The notes under the pieces: generated by a model | Told to the model about the DNA's origin: nothing | Databases searched by the model: none | What the model saw: only the letters and a program-made list of their open reading frames with translations | NCBI GenBank assembly: GCA_032718565.1 | Contig: JAVGVS010000390.1 | Location: 160,354-224,353, forward strand | Length of the DNA: 64,000 nt | Direction of reading: 5' to 3' | Origin: Distichodus sexfasciatus | Lineage: Eukaryota; Chordata; Actinopteri; Characiformes; Distichodontidae | Position numbers and translations under genes: made by a program | Part shown: positions 22,912 through 36,194 of the stretch, one piece after another | Numbering within the stretch: the stretch's first letter is position 1 | Layout: each line of letters opens with the position of its first letter

Positions 22912-23444
22912 ACTTGTGTCTTTCTTCTGTGTCCTGGCAGGTGTTGGTTTCCATGCTGCTTAAATAGGCCTGACCTTAATTAACTAATGATGAATGGGCA
23001 TGACCTTAATTTGAACTTTATTATTTTAAATAAAGTGTTTTGTGCTGTAATTGTGTTATTATTAGTATATATTTTTCATTTGTTGCATTTGTTGTTTGAC
23101 AATAGCAATACTATGAGTATTTAATATTTTAATACAATGAAAATGATGACGTTTATAGTCTTTTTTTTTTCTAAATGAGTAGTCATAGTGCGGGAATTCT
23201 CATGATGGAGCGATCTCTCGGGAATCCGTTTCCACACGGCCCACATTCTTTGAGACAAAGCTAGACTAAGCGAGAACTTTAGCCTGGTCCGGACCAGACT
23301 TGTTCTCCTGTGTAAGTTACCAGGGTAACACAGCGGGGATTCATTTAAACCGCGTTGATGGAACGGAACTCCCACTTAACTAAGTGAGACTTGTCGAAAT
23401 AAGCCAGACTTTCCCTTAATCCTGCTTCGTGGAATACCCCCCTG

Positions 23445-23900
23445 TTATATTTTTCATTTAAAACTGTTATAGATACTTTAAGAATCTTTAATGTATTATT
23501 AAATGGCTCTTATAAATGTCTCTAATGCATTATAAGGGTGCACTTAATTTAAATTGTTACCCTTTTGTCATCACGTTTACACAATGATGAAGCTGAGCAG
23601 AGGGGAGAAAATGACTGTCTGCCATCAAATACCTTATTAAATATTTTATGGCTTGTGCGCAAACATCTGAGTTTAATGAAATGACAATGAGTATGAACTG
23701 ACAACATACACGCTAGTACAAATATGTTAAAAAAAAATATATATATTAAATTCGAATTACTTACGTGGCAAAGAAGAACACTGTCCACCTGTGTATGATT
23801 CTTGGAAGAAAAGGAAAAAAAGGATAGAAGTTAAAAGATACACTTCTTACGGTTTAAATATCTGCTACCCAAACAACGCAAAAAATGAAATTACAGGCTG
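23445..23900. other. Intergenic, nothing recognised
   Basis: AT-rich sequence without a supported gene. Confidence 0.3.
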
Positions 23901-25830
23901 AATTTGTAGACTGTATACCGTATGTCATAATTGTCTCTTTTTCTAGTCTCATATGACTGTTAAATAAATCACCTTTTTCATCAACAGTTAATGTCTCAGG
24001 GGGAACGGGCAATTCGTTCAGAGCAATGACAAACCTTTCAGCAGTTGCTTCATTAATATGCCGTTTTTTAATGAAATTGATTCTAACCTGATCTAGGAAT
24101 AGGGCCTAATTTAAAAAAATATGCACTGATACCCGAAACTGCTACTAACTTGAAGACTAATGTTTACATTTAGTCCCTTGAAATAACTAAATCTAATGTG
24201 TGTCCTCGGTTACGTGGTCGCCCAGTGACGTTGTGGAAGCTGAATAGTTGTAATAGCGAATAAAATCCATAGCGTTTCATCAGAAGCATTGTTCACATGT
24301 GCAGATTAAAATCACCAGTTAATAAAGCCTGATCATACGTAGTAATACATATAGAAAGCAATTCTGAGAACAAGCATTTGAATATTTAGGTGGTCTATAA
24401 ATGACTAAAGCATCATTTTTGACTGAGCATTCACCATAGTTGCTAAGTACTCAAAAAAAGACAAAGTGCCAAGTGCAATATGTTTACAATTAAAAGAATT
24501 ATAATAGACAGCAGCCAGGCCTCCTTTTTTCCAGTTATGACGGTAAAATTAAAACTATAGTGTGGTGGTGCAGCTTCTATTAAGGAGGCTGCTCCATCTG
24601 TACTCAACCAAGTCTCAGTCAACAACATAAAATCTAGTTTATGATCAGTTATCAGACTTCTGCCCACAAAGAACGCTTTTACCATCCAAAGCTCTATTAT
24701 TCAGTAAGGCCAGCTGAGTTTGCACCCACTGTTGGCGCCAGGACTTCCTGATGCCGAGTAGTCTTAATACTGATGATATTGGAGGGTCTCCCTCTGTTTT
24801 GCTTGTGTCTATTCGTACGACGCTTGACACGCTCCGGATAACGAGGGATCCTGGAGAAACAGTCTGTAAGGCTGAGATCGAATCTGTTAGCTGCCTGGTT
24901 GTTTCCTCGATGTGTTTGTCACAGTTCCATCTACTGTCCAGACCGGCTCTGATTTGGTCAGTTAGAAGAGCGAGCCAGAAGCGTTTGGGTGCAGACCATC
25001 TCTGGCGATACAGCCGTCTTTTCCCCAGAAACTATTCCAGTTATTCACGATTCAAAATCACCACGACACTGCATGTTTTAAGCCAGCTATGCAATGCAAA
25101 AAAGTCGATTAAAATTCACCACACTCTTGAAGGTAAGCAGGGCCAGATAAACACCTGTGGGGAGCGTTTCTCAGTTCTAATACTATTCCCAGCAGCGGCG
25201 GAAAGTGCATTTTTAAACTTCAGATTGTTTATTTTCATGTCGCTAACTCCGCGTAATCACCACAGTATTTACTGCCCCTGTGACGCCAAAAATGCCCGGA
25301 TATTTTTTCCAATGTCTAAGACACGAAGCCTGGGGTTACAAGATAAAAACAGCTTTACTCTTAAAGATCGACGCCATGATGAGGAGTTCCCGGCGACCAG
25401 CACGCTGTTCGGGAACTAAGGCCTCAAACCTTGTTGGTGGTGGTAAACTGCTGGGGCATTGGTGAAGGCTTCTGCTCGGGTTTTTTCCTTGCCGGCGCTG
25501 ACGTTCCCGAACCCGAAGGGGGCGTCACGGCTGCCGGAGTAAACTGCACATTGCCTGGGATGAGTCGCGGCTTGGCACGCTGGTCTCGGCTCTCGTTGCG
25601 CGGGGTTGAAGTCAGCGCGGCCTCGGCGTTCCCGCGTTCTCGACTGCCGCCTGTCTGGTTCATCGAAGGCCCGCTTGGCGCCTACTTCCAGGCGAGCCTT
25701 TAACTCGTTGTGGGCAGTTTGGCGGTCAAGAAGTTGTTGGATCTGTTTTTCTAAAGACTCCATTATCACAGTTCGCAGTTCCCGCTCCACTTCTCCGTCA
25801 GACATTACGCGGCTGGGCTACTAGCCACTG
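23900..25830 (-). mobile_element. LINE fragment with ORF1-like and endonuclease remnants
   Basis: At 24443-24685 the minus strand reads SLITDHKLDFMLLTETWLS and AAPPHYSFNF, an APE-type endonuclease segment of a non-LTR retrotransposon. At 25416-25805 it reads a charged protein beginning MSDGEVERELRTV, probably the start of ORF1. The reading between is broken. Reverse transcriptase is absent, so the copy lacks its 3' half. Confidence 0.6.
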
Positions 25831-26298
25831 GCTAAAGACAAACCACGCTAGGCACTTCTACCAAACTTCGGCTCAAATCTGGGAAAAATGATAAAAAACG
25901 ACGGGCGCAGGTGTTAATAAAAAAGAAGAATGTGCGCACAAACTGAAAAGAGACCGAATAAAATGCTTAAAAATGTATAAAAAGGACCAGTTTGTACTGC
26001 ACGCCGACACTGCAAAGCGTACCACTGCGTTTGCCTTGTTCTAAATACATTTGCACTGCATTTATCTAACAAAATATCCTTATCCTTGTATATTATAAAA
26101 TAAACACAAAAATAAATATCGCTGCAGTTGCAGCAACGAAGGGTCCAAGCACAGGTCGCAAAAAGGCAGTAAAAAAGGGTCATTTATCATTAGGTGTCTG
26201 TGGTGTATAAAAGTATTGACACACCTCCAATAATAAGAAGTGCATTTCGGTAGTGAAGCTTTACCATTTTCAGTATTACAAAGTTCATAAAATTGGTT

Positions 26299-26400
26299 AT
26301 TATTATTATTATTATTGTTATTATTATTATTACATATGGACATATTATTATTATTGTTGTTGTTGTTGTTGTTGTTATTATTTGTATTATTATTATATGT
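26299..26400. repeat. TTA/TTG trinucleotide microsatellite
   Basis: About 100 bases of TTA units with an internal TTG run. Confidence 0.9.
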
Positions 26401-26570
26401 GTGAACACACCACAGCAAAACGTGACCTCAGCATTTGACCCATCCGCGACGGAGCAGTGGGAAGCGCCCAGCAGTGCTTGGGAACGGTACCTTGCTCATG
26501 AGTGCCTCAAGAGCTGCTTTAGTGGCTTTTTTTCTGACACATTCATTTACCTACACTGAATGGTAGAGGG
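26400..26570. repeat. SINE-like repeat
   Basis: GTGAACACACCACAGC followed by GGAGCAGTGGG, GCGCCCAGC and GGTACCTTGCTCA(TGAG)TGCCTCA is a wording that recurs in part at 52145 and 59270-59360. It is likely a SINE tail shared by these loci. Confidence 0.4.
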
Positions 26571-27267
26571 ATTTGGCCTTGTGTTTTTGCCCAACACACT
26601 GACTTTGTGAAAGAGAGATTCCTTCACCTGTGACCATTTTTTTTCTGTCATAGTTTATCATAAAAACTTTTGCTGGATCTATTTCCTTTGACTCCCTTAG
26701 TGTTATACCATCAAAGGACCCCACATCACAGCCTATCTGTGGAATGGAATGGGTTGCTTGTCATGAAAGCAATTGTCAATGCTGTAAGAGATGTTGCCAA
26801 CGAACTGACACAGTGATCTTATTAGGATATGAACCGAAAGCCACACTTTCGACAGTGATCTGGTTAGGATGTAACAAATTGCTACCATTAGCCCTTGTAG
26901 CGTGGTGGTTAACCCAACTGCGGCTGAGAGTGCGACTAGGCAGCAAAGCCATGCAAGTTGATATAAGAACTCTCTTACACGAAGAGTAAGGATTACCATA
27001 ATAACCGCTGCCCAACGGCTAATACGCCTAACAAAGAGATGAACCCAATAACTGGAGTACTCACAGTTGATCGGAAGGAGGGCCAGGTTGACTCTAATGG
27101 CAGAGCGGCGCACCGCGAGGAAGTGAAACCTAAATACCCTTTGAACCGCGAATGTCAATGTCCATTCCAACTACCAGCCATGAAACGGAGTGCATGTGAT
27201 ATGCAAAAGGTTGTTGTTTTACACCAGTTTGGGCCACTTCCGCCACATACTCTGTGTATGCTGAGAT

Positions 27268-27345
27268 GTCATGAAATTTTGATGAGGCTCACCACAGTCA
27301 TGTCATCTGCAAACTTAATGATTGGCTTTGGAGATGATGTCTAAA
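27268..27345 (-). mobile_element. Scrap of LINE reverse transcriptase (FADD box)
   Basis: The minus strand reads IIKFADDMTVVSLI, the catalytic motif C of a Rex1/CR1-like RT, matching the FADD box of the LINE near 49510. Little else of the element is readable. Confidence 0.5.
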
Positions 27346-27544
27346 GAACAGTGTTTAGGTGGAAATTAAGATGACTAACTTTTTGGCAGTGTTTCTCATT
27401 TCCCACCACCCAAAAGCCACAGTGGCTGGGGAGAAATCAAAACAAAATCCAAACACCAGTTACAGCCACTACTGGGGAGTTGCCAGAATGGAGACATGTC
27501 AGAGAAGCAAATGCCTCCCAGCAACCTGAGAGCTCCACAATGTG

Positions 27545-27745
27545 CCTGAGCAATGGGGTTTAGGCGTAGCCTCGTTCCCAGGCTATGGGTTTTGGGAAAA
27601 ATTTCGTCTCAGGGTATGGGTTTTGGGTGTGGCCTCGCTCCTCAGCTACGGGTTTAGGTTGCCCAAACGCAGTAAGCCACGGGTTTAGGCCGGCCCTGCT
27701 CCTGGTGGGCACAGGTTTAGGTATGGCCTTGTTCCCAGGCTATGT
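27545..27745. repeat. Degenerate tandem repeat (GGGTTTAGG type)
   Basis: About five imperfect units combine GGGTTT(AGG/TGGG) with GGCCT(C/T)G(C/T)TCCCAGGCTA, spaced by about 40 bases. Confidence 0.55.
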
Positions 27746-28769
27746 GACTGATCATTAATTTACAGATTAAAGTTATTGTTCTTGTTTTCTCTCCATTGCC
27801 AGACAAATTGCAAGCTCCATCGGCTATTGTAAAAGCCCTGGACTGAGAGTGACAGGCGGGAAAAGATATCTACAAGTGTAAACTGGTGTAATTGTGGAAT
27901 TTATTATACAGTACTGTGCAAAGGTTTTAGTCAAGAAGTGGTAGAAACTGGAATTATATGTTAGTTGCAGGTTTTTTTTTTCAGCTTCAGCTATCCTAAA
28001 GAAAAAAAATGACGGAATGAAAAAAAAGAAAAAATATCCTTACTGGATATTTACAAGAACTAAGCTATATTCTGTATGCCATGTGTTTGTGCCATTTATT
28101 TGTTTGTTTATTTTATTTTTGTTCAGCATTAAATATTTCATGAGGAGTCCACATCAGTAGCTTGAAGTGGCTCCTTACCTTAAAAATACTAAGCTGTTTG
28201 GTAGCCTTTTTTTCATCTTTTTTTTTATTTTTTTATTTTTGTAACCTCTTAATGTTTTATGGTTTTGTGAAGTGTTTTCAGATAAAGGCACTAAAAGTTT
28301 GTGGTATATGTACCAAATTTCTTCTCAGCTCTTTCCAGGTGTTGATGTTGATTTTACTGGGACAAGAACTGGGCACTGGTTACTGCTTAAGAATAAAAGC
28401 AGAAAGATTAAGATCAAAGTCCCTTTTAGAAGTCCCTTGTAGTGCACTGTGTGCAAAAGCTTAAACTTTCATGTCATATCTATGTCATTTGCCAATTATG
28501 CCTTACATCAATAATACACTGTTTATTCAGAGCATATAAAAGGACCAAGTCACCACTCAGTTGAGGGAGCCACACACATGATGAACTCCATGAGAAGCAT
28601 GCTTAGTTAATGATGACTACTGGATTTGATGTCAACGAATATACAAGCTGTGTGCTGTGACTGACCAATGTTGGGGTCTGGACCATTAACCTGCAGCTTA
28701 CTATGAAGACATGAACGTTGTTTGACAACTATAATTAATATAAAAACATTAGTTAAGATCGAACAGATT

Positions 28770-29571
28770 CCTGTCTGGCAACTTTATGGACAGAATTTCC
28801 AGGCGCAGCCAGGGCGTTAAGGGTGTCCGCCGTCGCAGGACGCTATATCAGGCCCTGCTTTTTGCAGATGTCCGTTGGCTTCTATCAGATCGACTTCCAG
28901 CTCTCACTGGAGCAGTTCGCAGTCGAGTGTGGATGAAGATTAAGTGACCTCCAAATCCGGAGGCCATGGTCCTCAGCCGAAAGGTGGAGTGCCTTCTGGG
29001 TTGGGGAGGATCCTTCCTCAAGTGGGAGGAGTTTAAGTATTTCGGGGTCTTGTTCACAAATGAGGGGCGGATGGAGCGGGAGATCGACAGGCGACCGGCC
29101 TGTCATGGTAAAGAAGGAGCCAGAAGGCAAAGCTCTGATTTACCAGTCGATTCACGCTCCTACCCTCAACGGCGGCTTGTTGTGGGCAGACCAAAGAACG
29201 AGATCGCTAACAGAAGCGGTCAAATGAGCTCTAGGGTGGCTGGGCCTCCTTAGAGATAGGGGGTGAGAAGTTCAGCCATTCGAGGGGGACTCGGAGTAGA
29301 GCCGCTGCTCCTCCGCATTGAGAGGAGCCAGATGAGGTGGCTCAGGCATCCCCAGGGAGGCGTTCCGGGCATGTCCCACTGGGAGGAGGCCCTGGGAAGA
29401 CCCAGGACACGCTGGAGAGATTATATCTCTCTCGGCTGGCCTGGGAATCTATTCCCCCAGAAGAGCTGGGACGGCGTGGCGGTGAGAGGGAAGTCTGGTT
29501 TCTGTTTAGTTGCTGCCCCCGCGACTCGACCTGGAACAGCGGTAGCAAATGGATGGATGGATGGCATTAGT
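28770..29571 (+). mobile_element. 3' end of a non-LTR retrotransposon with GGAT tail
   Basis: Broken frames read WEEFKYFGVLFTNEGRMERE, AIRGGLGVEPLLLRIERSQM and RTRWRDYISLGWPGNL, the C-terminal domain of a fish LINE reverse transcriptase. It ends in (TGGA)n at 29550-29565. Several frameshifts are present and the catalytic part is missing. Confidence 0.75.
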
Positions 29572-29579
29572 TACATACT

Positions 29580-31970
29580 GTTTAATTGACATATACTGTC
29601 TCTAGCCTGTATGCATGTAATACGAGGTAAGTAGTCTTACATGTAGGAAATAATCCTATTTTATGCATGAATTCATGATGATTCATGTACCAAAAGTATA
29701 GATTTATCCACAGTGAATAGGAAAGACCTTTTCTTGTGAACAAAAGAAAACATCATGATCATGTGTATAAAACCATAAATTATGGTGATATACCCACCTT
29801 GTTAATGCTGTAATTAAAATCCACATCATTCATGATGGCATGATAGAAGACTTCAACCCATGTTAGTTCCTGATAATTCACGACATTAATCCGTGAAGTA
29901 ACACATAATTCATGCATGAATTTTGCATGAATTCATGGTAATTCATGCACCTCACCGTAGCACAACAATATAATGACTTTAATCCTCACAAAATCCCTGA
30001 TTTCGCAAGTGTACTCTATAGAAATTACGTTGGCTTGACATACAGCATTTCTGTCACACTTCACTTTCTGGAACCTTCAGTTTCAGCAAGCATTGGTTTT
30101 CTATATTAACAGAGTCTATCCGCTTGCTTAGTTCCATTTTCTGAATTTCTGGCTTTTTGTTCCGCAAATTCAGTCTATAAATTAGTTTGTATCTAATGTA
30201 GCACCTCCAGACACCTGTGCCTGCTGCTGCTGCAGGGAGAGCTGTATTCTGTTTACGCTATAGATTCATTGTTGCGAAAAGCGACAGATGTACTATTGGC
30301 TGCAAAGTTGCAGAGATGAGTGTTTGAAATATTAATTCAAATTGTGGGCGACTTTATCTTATACACTTGAAAAATCACACCACTAATGTAACGCGAGTAT
30401 TTTAACCTGCTATCAATTCCTGAAAATCACAAACTTTCTACTATTTTTGACAATTTAGATGACTTAAGAAACTCCACAGGATGTTTTCCTATTCTTTTGG
30501 AAGTCACTTGTATCCTCATTATTTATATTTCTGTTTAACCTGAATTATGCCCCCTGAACTTTTTGGGCCATAAGTGGCCCTCTGCAGACTTGGCTGTCAG
30601 CAGATGCCACCATTGGTTCGGTTCAGTGATTTAGTTGTGTCCGTGTGATCCCTGTCTTCGTCAAGCCCTGTTGCCCCACCTTCCCTTTGTGTCCCACTGG
30701 TTAACCAGTCTTCGTTAGTATCCCCACCTGTGTTGCTAAGAGTTTGGTTCAGCCCCTGTTCCTGATTGGTTTACCCCTTTATTGTTTGATTTGGCTTGTA
30801 TAGGATTTGGTTTCTGATTGGTTTTCCCTGTTTGATTAATATTGTTCCTCGTTATGTTTGCCTACTTCGGCCTGGTTTGTCCCATTGTTTCCTGTCTGTC
30901 CTCCCTCACGTTACTCCTCCCTGTGTTGGCGTGCTGTGTGGTTTTTTTTCCAGATCCAGAGAAGAGTTTTGTTTTGTCTGAGGCCCTCATGCCAGTTTAT
31001 GTTGAGTTTAAATAAAATGGCTTGCAACCAGACCTCGTTTTTGTCATGCCAACCGCCACCATGACAATCTGTTATATATTCTCTATTACACTCTTAATGC
31101 CATATTTGTTTAGTGTATTCTTGTAGTTTAATCTATTATATATTTTATTTTTATAATAAAATAATTACTTAAAATTTATTCAATTTAATATGGTTTTGTA
31201 CTTATGACTTAATTTGAAAATCTATACATACTAATTCCATACGCTTTTCTAAATAAATATGAGAAACTGGTGACGAAACCGAGCAGCTGCCGCAATCCAA
31301 CAACAGTTTGTGCAGTCCAAATCGGGGGTTGCGTGGACCGGAGGCTATGATGGGAATTTAAGTTTGAAAGTAGTAACCGAGCAATTGATGACTGAGCAGT
31401 TGCCATAAAGTAGTGAAAAGCGGAAATGACGCATTTCGGCGCATGTGTAGTCTAAATCGAAGTTCCAGTCCAGATTGAGGTGTGACAGTAAGTAAGATGC
31501 CTAATAGTTAACGCTCAGAATGTGTACGTGTGGCTGCCACGCGATCCTCAGAGCACAGTGTCAGAAATTAACGCAAGTTGCAGTACCAGCAAAAATTAGT
31601 GGCAGTGTGTTCAAGCTTTAGTACATGACGTCAACATCATCGTTTACTATCAACATATTGATGGGCTTCGCTGGTCTTTTTTCCACCTCTTCATAAACAT
31701 CTGAATGCAAATCATTATTTTTATCATCGGCGTCTTTCTTTTCCCTATTTCAACAAAAGCGGCCAATATTTTTCACACTGCCAATTTCTACTTCTTCCTC
31801 GCCTTCGTCACTTTACAGCAGACTGGACGCGCTTTTTATAGTGTACATCGCCACCCGTTGAATTCCCAAGATTACCAAAAAGCACGCATTAGCCAGTTCA
31901 ACGCTTGTATAGCAGCTCCTTCACTGGCGTCACTGGTTATATTTCGCCCTTACGGTACGCGGGTAAAGCA
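29580..31970. other. Intergenic AT-rich sequence
   Basis: 29640-29950 repeats ATTCATG(A/C)A in both orientations. 30600-31070 is a C/T-rich stretch ending in GTCATGCCAACCGCCACCAT that looks repetitive but was not assigned. No gene is supported. Confidence 0.3.
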
Positions 31971-34289
31971 AGTGTAGAACGCCGGCCTTAGTTCCTTCAG
32001 CAGCAGTGATAGCTTAAATCGTGATAATTTTATCTGTAAAAAGTGTAAGATGGTAAAAGCTCTGACAGAGAAGATTATAGAAATAGAGACGCCGCCTTCC
32101 GAGATGTTGGTGAAACAGTCACCAGGCAGCCTGTTATCCTCAGGAAACAGAACGAGAGTCTGGGGGCTTCAGGTTTAGAGTTACACCCCACACTCCAATT
32201 ACCTGAATCCACCCATAATTCGGCCACACTATCAGCACGTCGTAACAGGTTTGTCTTCTACCAATGAAACACCTACTGAAAAAGTGCTTGCGTGCTTCTA
32301 TTCTACAGCACAATGAAAATGATCAGGGACCCTTAGCTGCACCAGCAGTCGTTGTAAATTGTTTACCAGAGCGCCAAAAGCATCGACATTAGAAATGGCC
32401 TTAAGGTGCTGGCAAGTAATAGACGAGATATTCCAAGATAGTCGCCCATGTTAGCACCAACGACGCCAAGCTTCCAGGCAATTCTGAAGCAACCAAAAGT
32501 AATTTCAAAGTGGTGTGAGCTAGCCGCCAAAACACTGTCACAGGCAGTAGTTCTGCAGCTAGATTTAGCTTTGCTGCTGAACTGCTGGCTGTCAGCTGGC
32601 TCTGAAAATAGCGTATGTAGATAACTGGTCCACTTTCGAGGAAAAGCCTGGTCTTTCGAGCTGATGTATCTAATTTCTTGTGGGAGGGTGCTGCCTCAGA
32701 TTTCAATGAACATAGCATAGTTATCAGCACAAACCCATCTCAGTGGCAAAGGGGAGGCGCTGCAACCATTTATGAAAAAAGTCAGGGACTCAAATTTAAA
32801 TAATTTAATTATTATTCCTTAGAAATAGCAAAATGTGTCTGGCAATCTAAATTTTGTCACCCCCTTGTTACAATTTACCATCCACCAGGTCCTTATTCTG
32901 AATTTTTAACTGAATTTGCAGAATTTCTTTCAGACTTGGTTATTTCAACCAAAAGAGCAATAATTGTGAGGGATTTAATATTCATGTAGATAATGAACAA
33001 GATTCCCTGACAGCAGATTTTTCTAATATACTGGACTCCATGGGTATTGTTCAAAATGTAATTAGGCCTACTCACAACTGTGGTCATACCCTTGACTTTT
33101 GGCATTTGGTCTTAATGTAGATAATGTAACTGTACTGCCTCAGACCAGTATTCTTTCTGACCATCATCTTAATAAATGCAAGGTAAATTTTTACCTCAGT
33201 CAAAATACTAATTCCCCAACTCACTTCTGTACCAAGCGTACAATCACGTCAAATACAGCTAGGAACTTTATTGATAATCTCCCCGATCTGTCGTTCCTGA
33301 CAGGAGAAATGTCCAGTCTTGCTGAACTTGAGAGTAATACAGATTATCGAACATCTACACTTTGTTCCACCTTAGATAAAACTGTTCCGTTAAAAATGAA
33401 AAATCAGAAAAAACAAAACATCCTCTTGGTATAATAACACGGAAATTAGAATGTAAGTGGCAACAAACTAAACTAGTGGTGTTTGAATTAGCATGGAAAG
33501 ATGCTATGGGAAGCTATAAAAAGGCTCTTAGAGCTGCTAAATCAGAAAACCCCTCATTGCTAATTGAAAATAACAAAAACAATCCTAGATTTCTATTTAA
33601 CATGGTATCCAAGCTGACTGATAGCTAACATTGTTTTCTAGTAACGACATTAGGAACTTTTTTGGCCTAAAAATTTGTTCAATTAGACAGAATATTCTGA
33701 ATATTCAAATTACTACAGTGGCTGGCCTTGACACAGCATGTACTAATACTGCAGCCGCCATATTTGAATTATTTACTCCACTTGACCCGTCAGACCTAAT
33801 GTACTTAATCCTATCTTTAAATTCATCTACTTGTATATTAGAACCCTGTTCTAACAATGTTACTCAAAGAGATGAATCCAGTCATTAAACCTCTACTAGC
33901 AATAGTTAACTCCTCTATTAGTATTGGTCATCTACTCAAATCTCTTAAATTAGCAGTGATTAAACCCTTGTTGAAGAAGCCCAACTTAGATCCCTTGGAA
34001 ATGTTAAACTATAGACCAATATCTAATCTCCCATTCATCTCTAAAATAATAGAGAAAGTTGTAGCCAGTCAACTAACCTCATTTTTGCAGGCAAATCAGA
34101 TTTATGAAAGATTTCAGTTTAGAGCCAAACATAGCACAGAGACTGCTCTGCTGAAGGTAGTGATGTCCTCCTATCTGTTTATCAGGGCTGTGCCTTTTAG
34201 GTCCCTTGCTCTTTTCTCTGTACATGCTACCTTTAGGCTCAGTTATTTGTAAGCATGGAATTAGCTTTCATTGTTCTGCAGATGATACA

Positions 34290-36194
34290 CAGAGGTGGCA
34301 CAATTACACATGTTCCTCACTCAAGTGGAAGTACAAATACTTGTGCTAAAAAAGACTCTGGTAAAAGTTGAAGTACTGACTCAACGTCTTAAGTGAAAGT
34401 AAAAAGGTACAGGCTCAGAAATCTACTTAAAGTATAAAAGTAAAAAGTAGCCCTGGGAAGGACAAAAGAAGCACTTAACAGTAAAATTAACTAGACCTCA
34501 TGTCAGATTAATACAACTGGAAAAAGGCTGCTCAATTTCCCAATAGCGCTGTTATACATTCTCCAGGAGTCTTTCCTGCTGCCACCTATTTCAAACATTT
34601 CTTTTGGGTAAGGTCAGGGATGTGGAATGTTTTGCTGGTGTCTGTGTGAATCATCGTCTCCATTCTCGCCATCGTTTTCAATCACATCACGTTCTGAGCT
34701 TTCTTCTGCTACCTCTGCCACCATCATGCTTACATTGCGCATGTTTCGGCTAGTATTATGTCTGATGACTTGTCGTGGGTCATGTCACGTGAATGCACAA
34801 TATCATTTCAAGCATACTGATTGGTGGAAACGTGACATGATCGAACACACCCACGCTACGCCCGGGAAAATATCCCCTTGATGTCTCGTGCAATGATGTG
34901 AAATAGGCATACTGTCTTATGCAAAAGTTTGAGCACCCCACCAAGGTTGCATGATAATTAGCTCTGACTTTATAAGAGAAGATCACAGCAACATGTTCTT
35001 TTTCTCTAGAGATATATAGACAAGGGGATGTTTATCAGACCAAAATTCTCAATGTAGCATTATTGAGTTGTATGAAATAAAATAAAGTTTGAAAAATGGG
35101 ATGTGTAAAAGTTTGGGCACCCTCTCACTTGCATTACTTTGAATATCTGGACAAGCCAGAAATATTCTGAAAAAAAATACTGTGGACAGATGAGACTAGG
35201 ATAGAGTTATTTGGTCATAACCACAGGCGCTATGCATGGTGAAAAAAATACACAGCATTCTAGGAGAAGAACTGGCTGCCAACAGTAAAATGTGGTGGAG
35301 GGTCCATCATGTTATGGGGCTGTGTGGCTAGCACAGGTATTGGAAACCTTGTCAAAGTTGAGGGCAGCATGGATTCCACCCAATATCAGCAGATTCTTGA
35401 AAAGAATGTTCTAGAGTCAATCACAAAGTTGAAGTTACTCCGGCATTGGAAGTTTCAGCACGACAATGATCCAAAGCACCGCTCAAAATCTACTAAAGAA
35501 TTTATGCAGAGGCACAAGTAAAATGTTCTTGAATGGCCATCCTAGTCCCCAGACCTGAACATCACTGAAAATGTATGGATTGAGTTGAAGCAGGCTGTCC
35601 ATGCCCGGAAGCCATCGAACCTGACTGAACTGGAGGCATTTTGGAAGGTCCAAAATACCACCAGCCAGAATTCAGGGACTTTTGAGTGGCTATAGGAGGC
35701 ATCTACAGGCTGTTATTTCAGCAAAAGGAGGCTCTACGAAATATTAATGGGATTATTCCTTTGGGGTGCCCAAATTTATGCACCTGCCTATTTTTGTTTA
35801 AATGAGCATTACATTGTTTCTGTTGGCCCAATAAAAAATATTTCACTACTGAATTGTCGCTGTTTCCATAAGTTATCAAATATGTTAAAATTAAGTTGCT
35901 GCCTCTCAAGCTTAGCGAGTTATGAATGAATACAGTTATTTTTATCAGGGATGCCCAAACTTTTGCATACGACTGTAAATAGCCTAATAATAGCTAACCT
36001 GGCTCAAATTAATTGAAACTAGAGTAACAAGCCTGTTTTAAAAATGTATGGAGTAGAAAGTACAGATATTCATGTTAAAAATGTATTTAGTAAAAGGTAG
36101 AAAATTGGCAGAATAATAGGTAGTCAAGTATAGACACTCAAAAATTCTACTCAAGTACAATAAAGAAGTATTTGCACTTTCCTTCCCATCTCTG
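34290..36194. mobile_element. Non-autonomous hAT element inside the L2 LINE
   Basis: The ends are CAGAGGTGGCAC and the inverse of CCATCTCTG; subterminal sequence is rich in AAGTA/GTACTT motifs. The flanks ATGATACA (34282-34289) and ACGATGCA (36195-36202) agree at 6 of 8, with two transitions. It cuts the L2 reverse transcriptase exactly at the ADD box, which continues on the other side. Confidence 0.85.
34912..35975 (+). mobile_element. Tc1/mariner element, third level of the nest
   Basis: The ends CTGTCTTATGCAAAAGTTTG and, inversely, CAGTCGTATGCAAAAGTTTG lie between TA dinucleotides (34910-34911 and 35976-35977). Transposase remnants include WTDETRIELFGHN and VMLWGCVASTGIGNLVKVEG, then FQHDNDPKH and NITENVWIELKQAVHAR (DDE domain). 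Frameshifts and missing N-terminal DNA-binding domains make it inactive. Confidence 0.88.

Larger units (their letters stand above)
20049..23441. mobile_element. PIF/Harbinger element, complete ends, CTG target duplication
   Basis: The left end is GGGGGTATTCCATGAA; the right end read inversely is GGGGGTATTCCACGAA. CTG flanks both (20046-20048 and 23442-23444), a 3-bp duplication as this superfamily makes. Inside are the two canonical genes: a Myb/SANT-like protein on plus and a DDE transposase on minus, with their 3' ends facing each other. Confidence 0.92.

Noticed and set aside
24240..24420. CRISPR, prokaryotic operon or phage features
   Set aside because: Nothing in the window is prokaryotic; spliced vertebrate genes and retroelements explain the coding signal.
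26190..26438. Asn-, Ile- and Tyr-rich frames
   Set aside because: They are translations of the TTA/TTG microsatellite.
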